DNA of 15,812 bases, taken from assembly GCA_903905685.1 (NCBI GenBank), contig CAIVHI010000172.1:1-15812 (forward strand), given 5' to 3'. Shown here piece by piece: positions 9,245 to 15,812 of the stretch (its first letter is position 1; each line of letters opens with the position of its first letter). This stretch comes from an uncultured Bacteroidota bacterium (lineage in GTDB: Bacteria; Bacteroidota; Bacteroidia; Chitinophagales; Chitinophagaceae). Below the pieces are notes generated by a model. That model saw nothing but the letters and a program-made list of their open reading frames with translations, ran no database searches and was not told the origin of the DNA. A program made the position numbers and the translations under genes.

Positions 9245-9994
9245 GTGCCAGACTTATTCGAACACGCTTCAACATGCGTTGTAGTGCCAACCTACAACAA
9301 CGAGCGGACATTGGCGCGAGTGTTGGACGGCATCCTGACCTACACCTGCCACCTTATTGTGGTGAACGACGGATCCACCGACGGCACGGCAGCGATTTTG
9401 GCGGGATACCCATCTATAAAAGTAACGACACACCCCAGGAACTGCGGCAAGGGCGTAGCGTTGCGGAGCGGGTTTCGGGAAGCCCGCACATTGGGATACA
9501 AAAACGTCGTCACCATAGATTCTGACGGGCAGCACTTCCCTACAGACCTGCCCGCAATTGCAGCTGCGGCTCAAGCCCACCCCGGCACTCTCATTATCGG
9601 ACAGCGGAACATGACACAGGAAGGGGTGCCGGGCAAGAGCAGCTTCGGCAACAATTTTTCGAACTTCTGGTTTAGGGTGGAAACCGGCATCAAGTTGGGG
9701 GATACCCAGAGCGGATTTAGGCTCTACCCTATTTCCTGTATGAGCAAGTACTATTTCACCACGAAGTTCGAGTTGGAGATTGAGGTGATTGTGAGGGCAG
9801 CGTGGCGCGGCATTCCGGTAATGAACATCCCCATTGCGGTGAGTTATGACAAGGCCGAGCGGGTGTCGCATTTCCGCCCGGTGAAGGATTTCACGCGCAT
9901 CAGCATCCTGAATACGGTATTGGTGGCAATGACCCCGCTTGGGCTGTTGCGGATGTGGATGACGAGGGCTGCAAAACCGTCTACCGGCAGTTGA
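9245..9994 (+). CDS. Family 2 glycosyltransferase (dolichyl/polyprenyl-phosphate-mannose-synthase-like)
   Basis: About 249 aa, GT-A fold. Visible motifs: VVVPTYNN (12-19), VVNDGSTDGT (39-48), the metal-binding DSD in TIDSDGQHFP (92-94), DTQSGFR (153-159) and HFRPVKDFTRI (209-219). These match GT2 enzymes of the DPM1/DPG-synthase group, which move a sugar from a nucleotide donor to a lipid-linked acceptor. There is no long transmembrane tail; only a hydrophobic stretch near 222-237 could touch the membrane. No ATG lies in frame between the stop of the preceding gene and the first motif, so the start must be GTG (9245, chosen) or TTG (9239). It lies 39 bases after the dehydratase stop, in the same frame, so the two are very likely co-transcribed and perhaps translationally coupled. 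Acceptor and sugar are unknown. Confidence 0.88.
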   Translation: MPDLFEHASTCVVVPTYNNERTLARVLDGILTYTCHLIVVNDGSTDGTAAILAGYPSIKVTTHPRNCGKGVALRSGFREARTLGYKNVVTIDSDGQHFPTDLPAIAAAAQAHPGTLIIGQRNMTQEGVPGKSSFGNNFSNFWFRVETGIKLGDTQSGFRLYPISCMSKYYFTTKFELEIEVIVRAAWRGIPVMNIPIAVSYDKAERVSHFRPVKDFTRISILNTVLVAMTPLGLLRMWMTRAAKPSTGS

Positions 9995-10034
9995 AAGCCA
10001 ACCATTAGCATAATTCGCGGTCGCCAAGACTACA

Positions 10035-10064
10035 TATGCCTTTCTGCTTTTTTGAGTATTTTTG
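10035..10064 (+). promoter_or_regulatory. Promoter for the MORN-repeat gene
   Basis: TATTTTTG (10057-10064) is an exact TAnnTTTG -7 box, with TATG (10035-10038, 3 of 4 matches to TTTG) 18 bases upstream. It predicts a start near 10071 and a leader of about 24 bases before the ATG at 10095. This supports the ATG over a TTG at 10062, which lies inside the box. Confidence 0.6.
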
Positions 10065-10094
10065 ACAAGTTTTGCAATTCCAAACTATCCCCAA

Positions 10095-11522
10095 ATGCCC
10101 ACCAAGCGAATATTGAAATCCTACAACACGGCTACATTAGTGCTGTTTTGCTGCCTTTGGAACTGCTACATGGGCTTCGGGCAGCGCGCCGACAATATTA
10201 GAGCCGCGAATATGTTGAAGCCCAAGCACCCCATGGCAATTGCTGAATCCAACAAATCGGCCGACCAAGTGAAGCCCAAACAGCCTATGAGGCCGAAGCC
10301 CCAACCGCCTAGCCAGCAGACCCAATTGAACACCACTATAAACAATTCAGACAGGTCGACCTATAAGGGCGAGATTAAGAACAACAACTATGAAGGACGC
10401 GGCAAAATAACATTCGACAATGGCGACTCTTATGAAGGCCAATGGGATGGCAGCGTATATGCCGGGCAAGGCACCTTCATTTGGAAGACCAATAATGCGA
10501 GATATGAGGGTAACTGGGTAAACGGGTTACGGGAAGGCCGGGGTACTTTTTACTTTTCTGATGGTGCGGTTTATGTGGGGCAATGGAAGAACGACAAGCC
10601 GGACGGAGAAGGAAAACAACATTCGAAAGACTTAAGGGAGCACTACGAAGGGACGTGGAAAAACGGCAAACGCAATGGCCACGGCACCGGTACATTCGGA
10701 GATGGAGCGGTTTACACCGGCGACTTTGCCGACAATGCGCTTACAGGTAAAGGCAAAATGACTTTTCCAAACGGAGACATCTACTATGGCGACTGGGTTA
10801 ATGGGGAATCTCAAGGCACCGGGACTATGACCAATGCCGACAACGGACAAGTTTACAATGGCGACTGGAAGAAATCGAAACGGGAAGGAAACGGCACACT
10901 TACGTACCAAAACGGAGATAATTACGTTGGGCAATGGGCCAATGACGACAGGAATGGCAACGGCACTTTCGAATGGCTCAGCAACAAAAACTTCTCCAAG
11001 TATGAAGGCGAGTGGACCTCAGGCCGTCGAAACGGCCATGGAAAATGTTGGCTGACCAATGGCGATATATATGACGGCAATTGGGTAGACGATAGACCTG
11101 AGGGAGTCGGTGATTTGTATTTCAAAGACGGCCAATATCATGGACGATGGCATATGGGCGAAAAGGAAGGCACAGGCACATGCAAGTATGCCGACGGCAG
11201 TTACTACACGGGAAGCTGGAGCCACGGCCAACGTAACGGACAGGGAAGACTGACGTGGGATGGAGGTCAATATTATGATGGAAATTGGAAGGACGGCAAA
11301 CAAGACGGACGAGGCACCGAGATTTCTTTTGATGGCCAATATGTCGGCATGTGGAAAGACGGCAAAAAGAACGGCGTGGGCACCTATACCAACCTAAGCG
11401 GCAACAAATGTGTTTATGAAGGCGAGTGGAAAGACGATTTGAAGCATGGACACGGCAAGCTCACTTGCCCAGACGGCAAAACTTTTGAAGGGGAGTGGAT
11501 GAACGACGAACCGATGAAATAA
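10095..11522 (+). CDS. Secreted protein made of about 16.5 MORN repeats
   Basis: 475 aa. Residues 1-30 form a long signal peptide (MPTKRILKSY, hydrophobic LVLFCCLW, ending GFGQ). Residues about 31-88 are a Pro/Lys/Gln-rich spacer without clear structure. From Y90 to the end the protein consists of 23-residue MORN units of the form YxGxWxxGxxxGxGxxxxxxGxx: 16 full units and a final half unit starting FEGEWMND. Spacing is 22-26 residues, with the longest unit at about 288-313. MORN sheets bind lipids or act as protein scaffolds in eukaryotes; in bacteria the role is mostly unknown, and I would not assign one. The signal peptide puts it in the periplasm or outside. No T9SS sorting domain or lipobox in a standard place is visible, although CC and C occur in the hydrophobic segment. 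The ATG at 10095 is chosen; a TTG at 10062 overlaps the promoter box. Confidence 0.9.
   Translation: MPTKRILKSYNTATLVLFCCLWNCYMGFGQRADNIRAANMLKPKHPMAIAESNKSADQVKPKQPMRPKPQPPSQQTQLNTTINNSDRSTYKGEIKNNNYEGRGKITFDNGDSYEGQWDGSVYAGQGTFIWKTNNARYEGNWVNGLREGRGTFYFSDGAVYVGQWKNDKPDGEGKQHSKDLREHYEGTWKNGKRNGHGTGTFGDGAVYTGDFADNALTGKGKMTFPNGDIYYGDWVNGESQGTGTMTNADNGQVYNGDWKKSKREGNGTLTYQNGDNYVGQWANDDRNGNGTFEWLSNKNFSKYEGEWTSGRRNGHGKCWLTNGDIYDGNWVDDRPEGVGDLYFKDGQYHGRWHMGEKEGTGTCKYADGSYYTGSWSHGQRNGQGRLTWDGGQYYDGNWKDGKQDGRGTEISFDGQYVGMWKDGKKNGVGTYTNLSGNKCVYEGEWKDDLKHGHGKLTCPDGKTFEGEWMNDEPMK
10362..11519 (+). repeat. MORN-repeat coding region, period about 69 bases
   Basis: Direct repeats at the protein level, 16 full plus one half unit of about 23 codons. 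The DNA copies have diverged (only short runs such as TATGAAGG and GGCAA recur), so this is an old array, not a recent expansion, and not a CRISPR. Confidence 0.85.
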
Positions 11523-11877
11523 GGGTAACGTCGCCAAACCAATTGCTTCCCTCCAAATCGACAAATTGTTTGCGACAGGCTATATGCGCCTGAACGGCGG
11601 CCCGGTGGCGGGGGTATACCTACTTTTGATGCTTTATTTTCAATCCATAGGGCTCAATGCCGGTGCCAACGGGCGTTCCGCCACTCGGTATCGGGCAGGT
11701 AACTTTGGAGGCGGCTATGCGGCTTTGGCCCAACGAGGGCTGCATTGCCAAACCGGTTGGGGGGTGCCGCCGCTTGGCGCGACCCCTTGAAAACACGATA
11801 CGGCAGGTTCGGCACATCGGCTACGCGGGCCAATACCACACTCCCCCGGCGGACGGAAAACACGGGCCACGCCGCTG
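11523..11877. other. 355-bp convergent intergenic stretch without a credible gene; GC-rich in its right part
   Basis: It lies between the 3' ends of the MORN gene (plus) and the MscS-family gene (minus). Short open frames exist on both strands but none has a convincing start, codon pattern or recognisable protein. From about 11641 to 11877 the sequence is rich in G and C with runs such as GGGGGG and CCCCC. A TACTTTTG box (11621-11628, exact TAnnTTTG) points rightward into this stretch. A weak hairpin (ggggt 11761-11765 with acccc 11782-11786, inner CGCC/GGCG, two mismatches on each side) is the only structured element I can point to; it has no T-run. It may be a decayed insertion or an interspersed intergenic repeat. 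Confidence 0.5.
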
Positions 11878-14301
11878 CTATATTTGAATATCCAAGTGCG
11901 GAAAACAGGAAGCCAGCTTGATCCCTTTTTCATCCAACGCCTTGTAAATGCCTTCGAGCAATTCGCTTTGCATGTTTTGGGTGCGATGAACGTCGTCTAT
12001 CCAAACGGTGATGCTCAGCACCATGGTCTCCTCCGTCATGCCTACCAGCAGTATCTCGGGGGCGGCGGCCATAATCACGTGTTCTGCCTGCTTCAATACG
12101 GCAAGGGCCACCTCGCGCACGTACTCCAACTTGGGCCCGGCGGCGAGTAGGAGTGGAAACTCAATACGCACGTGGTCGTTGCGCAGTGTCCAGTTGATGA
12201 CGCGGCCGGAGAGGAGGTCGGCATTGGGCATGATGATTTCGGCACCTTCCTCCATGAGTATCCTGCTGGACCGAATGCCGATATCGACCACCCGACCCTT
12301 TTTATCGCCCGTTTCTATGTAATCGCCAATGCGGAAGGGCTGCTCGAATATCAGGATGACACCCGAGACGAGGTTGTTGACGATGGTTTGCAGACCCAGG
12401 CCGATACCCACACCCAAAGCGCCGAGCACGATGGTTATCTTATCCATAGGCAAGCCCGAAGCTGCGACTGCCAGCATAAAGCCACCCACAAGCAGCAGCA
12501 GGCGTGTGATGGCGAGCCGCGATGCATTTTTCTTCAACTCGGGGTCCCAGGTGCTTTCTTCGCGGCCATAAAGCGAGCCCACCCCCATTTGGAACAGGTA
12601 AGACACATAGAGAATGCCAAAGAACAGCAGCACATTGCCGATTTTAAACTCCGTTGTACCGATTTTGCGCTGCCTCGTCAAGACATCCAATATCCAATCG
12701 AACGCGGGATTATAGAGGTTCAAACTTACCAGACATACGATTACGCAAATAACGGCCGACACAGCGACCAACAGCGTTGTTATCTGCTTTTCAATCCGCC
12801 TGAAGTTCAATTTGCCCATGAGGCCGCCCTTCATCTTGTTCACCAAGGTTTGCAAATGCACGGCTTCCACCATGACCCGGATGAAGACGGTGAGGCCGAT
12901 GATTTGGGTGAGGCCGTAAATACCGGTCACACTCAATATCTTGGCCACGCTGAGGCGGCCATACATATTCGCAACAACGGCTATTAAGTTGAATGCGATA
13001 AATACGATGGACACAAGGCGCACCATACGGTCGAAGGCCATTTTTTCTTGGCGCAGTTGCCGCAACCAAACGAGGCCGAACACCACCGACACCACGTTGA
13101 GTGCCAACAGCGTCCACCTAAATCCGGGCGTGGGCACCAACACCAGACCCATACCCGAAAACAACACGAAAAACATCGCCGTTGCCAGCCAAAGGCGGTA
13201 GAGTGGCTTGGTCCATATTTTCCGCAATAATACACTGAGCACCAGCACCAAGCCCAATTCCATAATCTGCACATAGGCCGTGGGCGGGTGGAGGTCGAAA
13301 AAGGGGGCGATGCAGAACATGAGCGCCAATGTGGGCGCAACCGGGAACCGTACTGCAAATACGAACGACCGGGGGAGCTCTGACCCTGCACGGGCGAGGG
13401 TGCGGAAATTCAAGTGTACCCAAACAAAGAACAGCGTGGCGCAAGCCAGCATAAACAGCAAATCGAGGCGGCTCTTTTTGAAGTAGTACCCCAGTATCTT
13501 ACCCTGACCCACGTATGACTTCTTAACAATGATGCCCGCTTCGCGCCGCACAACCAGGGAGTCGTTGCCGGCATCCCAAATGAAGGCGTACTCCTTACCC
13601 GTGGCTTTGAGGCTGATTTTCCGCAACATGTCGTGTATGCGGTTTTGAAGGTCGATGGTCTCGAAATAGAGATTGGAGACCTTCACTTGGCGCACTTTCA
13701 AATCGTATTGGCTGCTCGATATGGACAGCTTTGCAATCTTCATTTTTTCCTTGACGTCGTTGATTTCAGTGGCATATTCGGTAGTGAACACCGTGTCTTC
13801 CATAATCTCCTTGAGCAGGGTGTCATTTCGGTAAGCGGTAAGTTCGGAGCTCATGGCGAGCAATTGGTGGTCGTAGCCGAAGAGGGTGGAACGCCAGTCG
13901 GACAGCCGATCGTGCAGGCTTTCCAGCAGCACCTGAAACATCTGTAGGTTCTTCACATCGAGCACATTGTTGTAGATGCTTACATTCTGCTCTATGAGTT
14001 CGAGGTTGGAGTCTACCTCGGCGATGTTGTCGTCAATATCGTGGGTGTCGTAGCCGATGGTGTTGGTATTGATGACGTCGTTGAGGCCATTGTGGATGTG
14101 TTCCACTTTGTTGAGGAGGCTGTCTATGCCGAGTTCTTCGAGCGTGCTGTCGCTCATCACGATTTCGTGCTTGGGGTCCACCTTTTTCCGGAAGCTCAGG
14201 GTATCCTTGAAATGCCGGGCCTGAGTGGCATGGCCCCCAACCATAACGGCCAAGCACAATACCAGCCTCAAAGCCACCCTTAAAAACGTGTTCCTATTCA
14301 T
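11878..14301 (-). CDS. Large MscS-family mechanosensitive ion channel
   Basis: 807 aa from the ATG at 14301 (a TTG at 14325 would add 8 residues inside the preceding terminator region; rejected). Residues 1-28: signal peptide (MNRNTFLRVALRLVLCLAVM ... TQA). Residues about 45-240: charged periplasmic domain with coiled-coil character. Residues about 278-615: roughly ten transmembrane segments. Residues 627-643 carry the pore helix GALGVGIGLGLQTIVNN, followed by EQPFRIGDYIE (653-663), GRVVDIGIRSSRI and MPNADLLSG, the MscS beta-domain; the C-terminal alpha/beta region ends PHLDIQI. MscS channels open on membrane tension to release solutes during hypo-osmotic shock. Length and the long N-terminal region place it with MscK/MscM-like large members rather than E. 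coli MscS (286 aa). It lies 75 bases downstream of the SusD-like gene, with a terminator between; I see no strong promoter box of its own. Confidence 0.93.
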   Translation of the reverse strand: MNRNTFLRVALRLVLCLAVMVGGHATQARHFKDTLSFRKKVDPKHEIVMSDSTLEELGIDSLLNKVEHIHNGLNDVINTNTIGYDTHDIDDNIAEVDSNLELIEQNVSIYNNVLDVKNLQMFQVLLESLHDRLSDWRSTLFGYDHQLLAMSSELTAYRNDTLLKEIMEDTVFTTEYATEINDVKEKMKIAKLSISSSQYDLKVRQVKVSNLYFETIDLQNRIHDMLRKISLKATGKEYAFIWDAGNDSLVVRREAGIIVKKSYVGQGKILGYYFKKSRLDLLFMLACATLFFVWVHLNFRTLARAGSELPRSFVFAVRFPVAPTLALMFCIAPFFDLHPPTAYVQIMELGLVLVLSVLLRKIWTKPLYRLWLATAMFFVLFSGMGLVLVPTPGFRWTLLALNVVSVVFGLVWLRQLRQEKMAFDRMVRLVSIVFIAFNLIAVVANMYGRLSVAKILSVTGIYGLTQIIGLTVFIRVMVEAVHLQTLVNKMKGGLMGKLNFRRIEKQITTLLVAVSAVICVIVCLVSLNLYNPAFDWILDVLTRQRKIGTTEFKIGNVLLFFGILYVSYLFQMGVGSLYGREESTWDPELKKNASRLAITRLLLLVGGFMLAVAASGLPMDKITIVLGALGVGIGLGLQTIVNNLVSGVILIFEQPFRIGDYIETGDKKGRVVDIGIRSSRILMEEGAEIIMPNADLLSGRVINWTLRNDHVRIEFPLLLAAGPKLEYVREVALAVLKQAEHVIMAAAPEILLVGMTEETMVLSITVWIDDVHRTQNMQSELLEGIYKALDEKGIKLASCFPHLDIQI

Positions 14302-14325
14302 AACCGAGGCATTACCCCAAAACAA

Positions 14326-14356
14326 TGCGGGGGCACCCGTAATGGATGCCCCCGCA
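14326..14356 (-). terminator. Terminator after the SusD-like gene
   Basis: A perfect 10-bp GC-rich stem (14326-14335 and 14347-14356) with an 11-base loop, 20 bases after the stop codon at 14377, followed on the minus strand by TTGTTTT. It would separate the SusC/SusD unit from the MscS-family gene, though some read-through could supply the latter. Confidence 0.8.
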
Positions 14357-14376
14357 ATTTATTCAATACCACCGAA

Positions 14377-15729
14377 TTAGTTCTCCCAAAATATTTTGGG
14401 GACGTACATGGTGGAATTTGCAGGCGTATTGATTTTGTTGTAGGAGTACTCTGTTTGGGGATAAAGCATACGAACCGGAATGCCTACACCTGAAGTAGCG
14501 GAAGTAGAAGTCAAAGTAGGGTAACCGGTTCGACGCCACATAGTCCAAGCTTCAGGATTCAGGTACAAGGATACGTTTTCTTCGTTGCAGATGTCTGCAA
14601 TAGGGTTAGAAGAAAATGTGCTGTGGCTTGCCAAGTAGGCAGTAGCCAAACTTGTGCTTACGCCCAATTTGGTCAAACTTGCAGTGATACCGTTGGTATA
14701 GGCAGTCAGTGCGCCGGTAGTGTTGCCGGTACGTATCATGGCTTCAGCCTGTATGAATTGCAGTTCTTCATAAGTGATCAGCTCAACGCCTGCGCCGGGA
14801 CCACCGTAGTAGGCACCCAAGTAGTCGCCGAGATCGGCTGCGGTGGTGTCAATCAAGATGTTGTAACGTGGGTCGTTATCGGCCAACATGGTTGAACCAA
14901 GTGTAGACAAAGCGAAGCTGATGTCGCCACGTTGGTTGTTGAACTGGTACCAAGGGTTGTTGGCGTTTGCATTGCTCGCCACGAAGCCATTGTAGTAGGC
15001 GTTGTCGGCATTGCTTTGGAAAGATTGCGATATTTCATTGAGTGCCAATGCTGCATATCCACTTCCTTTTTGGTGGATGTAGATACGTGCCTTGATGGCG
15101 TGGGCAAAGTTGACCCACGCGGCAGCATTGCCTCCATAAATCGCATCTTCCCCACCGGGCGTCAAGAAGCCGGGGTTGGCGTTATTGAGGAACGAGATTG
15201 CGGAATCGCACATGCTGAGAATGACGCGATACAATGAGGAGTCGGCATCATATGCAGGCTGCAGATTGGTAGCACCGCCAAATGCCTTGGAGTAAGGTAC
15301 ACTGCCCCAGTTGTCTACAGTGAGTTGCAGCGAATACGCCATTATTACACGGCCTATTCCGCTATATACATTGTATTGCTTGGCGTCAGACAATTGAATC
15401 AATTGTAAATCATTCTCCATCACCGATGTGTAGAGGTTGCCCCACATTTGGTCGACATCCTGTCCGGTGAATATATACTGGTAGTAGGCAGCCGACTGAC
15501 GGGAGTAGCCGTAAGTCTGCTGCATGATGAGGGAAGCAAAGCGGGACATGTCGCCACCTTGGGTATATGCCAGAGAACCCTCAATCGGCGCCAGCAATGT
15601 TGCAGGTGTCACCGTTTTTGGAGCATTCGGATTGGTATTGGCAGAAGTATAAAAGTCCTTCTTACACGATGCACCGAAGAGCAAACCCGCCCCCATGAAT
15701 GCCAATGCTGATTTCTTTATATTTTTCAT
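14377..15729 (-). CDS. SusD/RagB-family nutrient-binding outer-membrane lipoprotein (SusD-like_2 type)
   Basis: 450 aa. The lipoprotein signal ends LLFGASC with the acylated cysteine at C22, followed by KKDF. The start of the mature protein, NTNPNAPKTVTPATLLAPI (33-51), and the later FASLIMQQTYGYSRQ are typical of the SusD-like_2 branch. YEELQFIQAEAMIRTG near residue 320 is the conserved TPR-like helix of this fold, and the protein ends VPKIFWEN. It sits on the outer membrane as a lid over the TonB-dependent channel encoded just upstream (28 bases between genes) and captures a nutrient for import. This branch is often found outside polysaccharide-use loci, and no glycosidase or regulator is adjacent, so the substrate cannot be named. 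Base composition is visibly lower in GC than in the GH3 and glnS genes. A terminator follows it. Confidence 0.93.
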   Translation of the reverse strand: MKNIKKSALAFMGAGLLFGASCKKDFYTSANTNPNAPKTVTPATLLAPIEGSLAYTQGGDMSRFASLIMQQTYGYSRQSAAYYQYIFTGQDVDQMWGNLYTSVMENDLQLIQLSDAKQYNVYSGIGRVIMAYSLQLTVDNWGSVPYSKAFGGATNLQPAYDADSSLYRVILSMCDSAISFLNNANPGFLTPGGEDAIYGGNAAAWVNFAHAIKARIYIHQKGSGYAALALNEISQSFQSNADNAYYNGFVASNANANNPWYQFNNQRGDISFALSTLGSTMLADNDPRYNILIDTTAADLGDYLGAYYGGPGAGVELITYEELQFIQAEAMIRTGNTTGALTAYTNGITASLTKLGVSTSLATAYLASHSTFSSNPIADICNEENVSLYLNPEAWTMWRRTGYPTLTSTSATSGVGIPVRMLYPQTEYSYNKINTPANSTMYVPKIFWEN

Positions 15730-15757
15730 AAAAAGCTTTTTTTGTTGGTTTTTAAAA

Positions 15758-15812
15758 TTACAGACCGAGGTTTATACGTACGCCATATGACTTCGAGCTG
15801 GGATTGTTGAAG
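15758..15812 (-). CDS. SusC/RagA-family TonB-dependent receptor, C-terminal end only
   Basis: Only the last 18 codons and the stop are inside the window: reading minus strand, FNNPSSKSYGVRINLGL then TAA (stop at 15758-15760). An alternating aromatic/hydrophobic final strand after PSSKSYG is the usual end of a SusC-type outer-membrane beta-barrel. Its position directly before a SusD gene on the same strand, 28 bases apart, supports the call. It would carry the substrate across the outer membrane using TonB energy. Confidence 0.8.
   Translation of the reverse strand, partial: FNNPSSKSYGVRINLGL

Noticed and set aside
10062..10094. TTG start for the MORN protein
   Set aside because: It lies inside the -7 promoter box, and the ATG at 10095 begins a good signal peptide.
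10362..11519. Periodic direct repeats as a possible CRISPR or satellite
   Set aside because: The period is about 69 bases in frame and matches MORN protein repeats; there are no identical repeats with unique spacers.
11566..11790. 74-aa plus-strand frame as a small gene
   Set aside because: No recognisable domain or signal; competing frames of similar length exist on both strands. Treated as part of the unexplained intergenic stretch.
12172..12987. 271-aa plus-strand frame opposite the MscS-family gene
   Set aside because: Antisense to the conserved MscS core; rich in His and Gln as expected of a shadow frame.
14302..14325. TTG start eight codons upstream for the MscS-family protein
   Set aside because: It abuts the SusD terminator hairpin; the ATG at 14301 starts a proper signal peptide.
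14385..14400. Perfect 16-base palindrome CCCAAAATATTTTGGG
   Set aside because: It lies in the coding end of the SusD-like gene (KIFW) and is explained by those codons; the real terminator is the GC-rich hairpin downstream.

Overview
The window comes from a member of the Bacteroidota, most likely a Chitinophagaceae-type Sphingobacteriia/Chitinophagia; the family-level guess is inference. The signs are a SusC/SusD pair, two proteins ending in type IX secretion (T9SS) type A sorting domains, an SBBP-type beta-propeller protein, a GH3/serine-hydrolase fusion, a eubacterial-size GlnRS, and exact TAnnTTTG boxes (the -7 element of the Bacteroidota sigma factor) upstream of six genes. I see no rRNA, tRNA, CRISPR array, transposase or phage gene.

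Layout. 1-3507 (minus strand) is a block of secreted proteins: the N-terminal part of an SBBP-repeat protein, a 236-aa small T9SS cargo with one cysteine pair, and a 676-aa Omp28/thioredoxin-fold T9SS cargo with a WCGYC motif. The last two each have their own promoter-like box and a strong hairpin terminator. 3686-6700 (minus) is a three-part exported enzyme: NagZ-like GH3 plus a SxxK serine hydrolase. 6915-8582 (minus) is glnS. At about 8.6 kb the direction changes: a FabZ-like hotdog dehydratase (8831-9205) and a family 2 glycosyltransferase (about 9245-9994) form a tight plus-strand pair, followed by a secreted protein built of about 16.5 MORN repeats (10095-11522). A 355-bp GC-rich stretch without a credible gene separates it from a convergent MscS-family channel (11878-14301, minus). 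The right edge is a SusD-like lipoprotein (14377-15729, minus) and the last 18 codons of its upstream partner SusC (15758-15812), too short to show up as an ordinary ORF.

How the parts work together. The SusC/SusD pair should import a nutrient across the outer membrane. The GH3/serine-hydrolase protein fits turnover of peptidoglycan or other amino-sugar glycans in the periplasm or at the cell surface. The T9SS cargos would be exported and held on the cell surface. The dehydratase/glycosyltransferase pair resembles fragments of flexirubin/aryl-polyene-type lipid clusters, but no ketosynthase or acyl carrier protein is present here. Most of the window looks like ordinary chromosomal content; the items I would check first are the dehydratase/GT2 pair, the small CxxxxC secreted protein beside the Omp28-like protein, the long secreted MORN protein, and the gene-free GC-rich island at about 11.57-11.88 kb.
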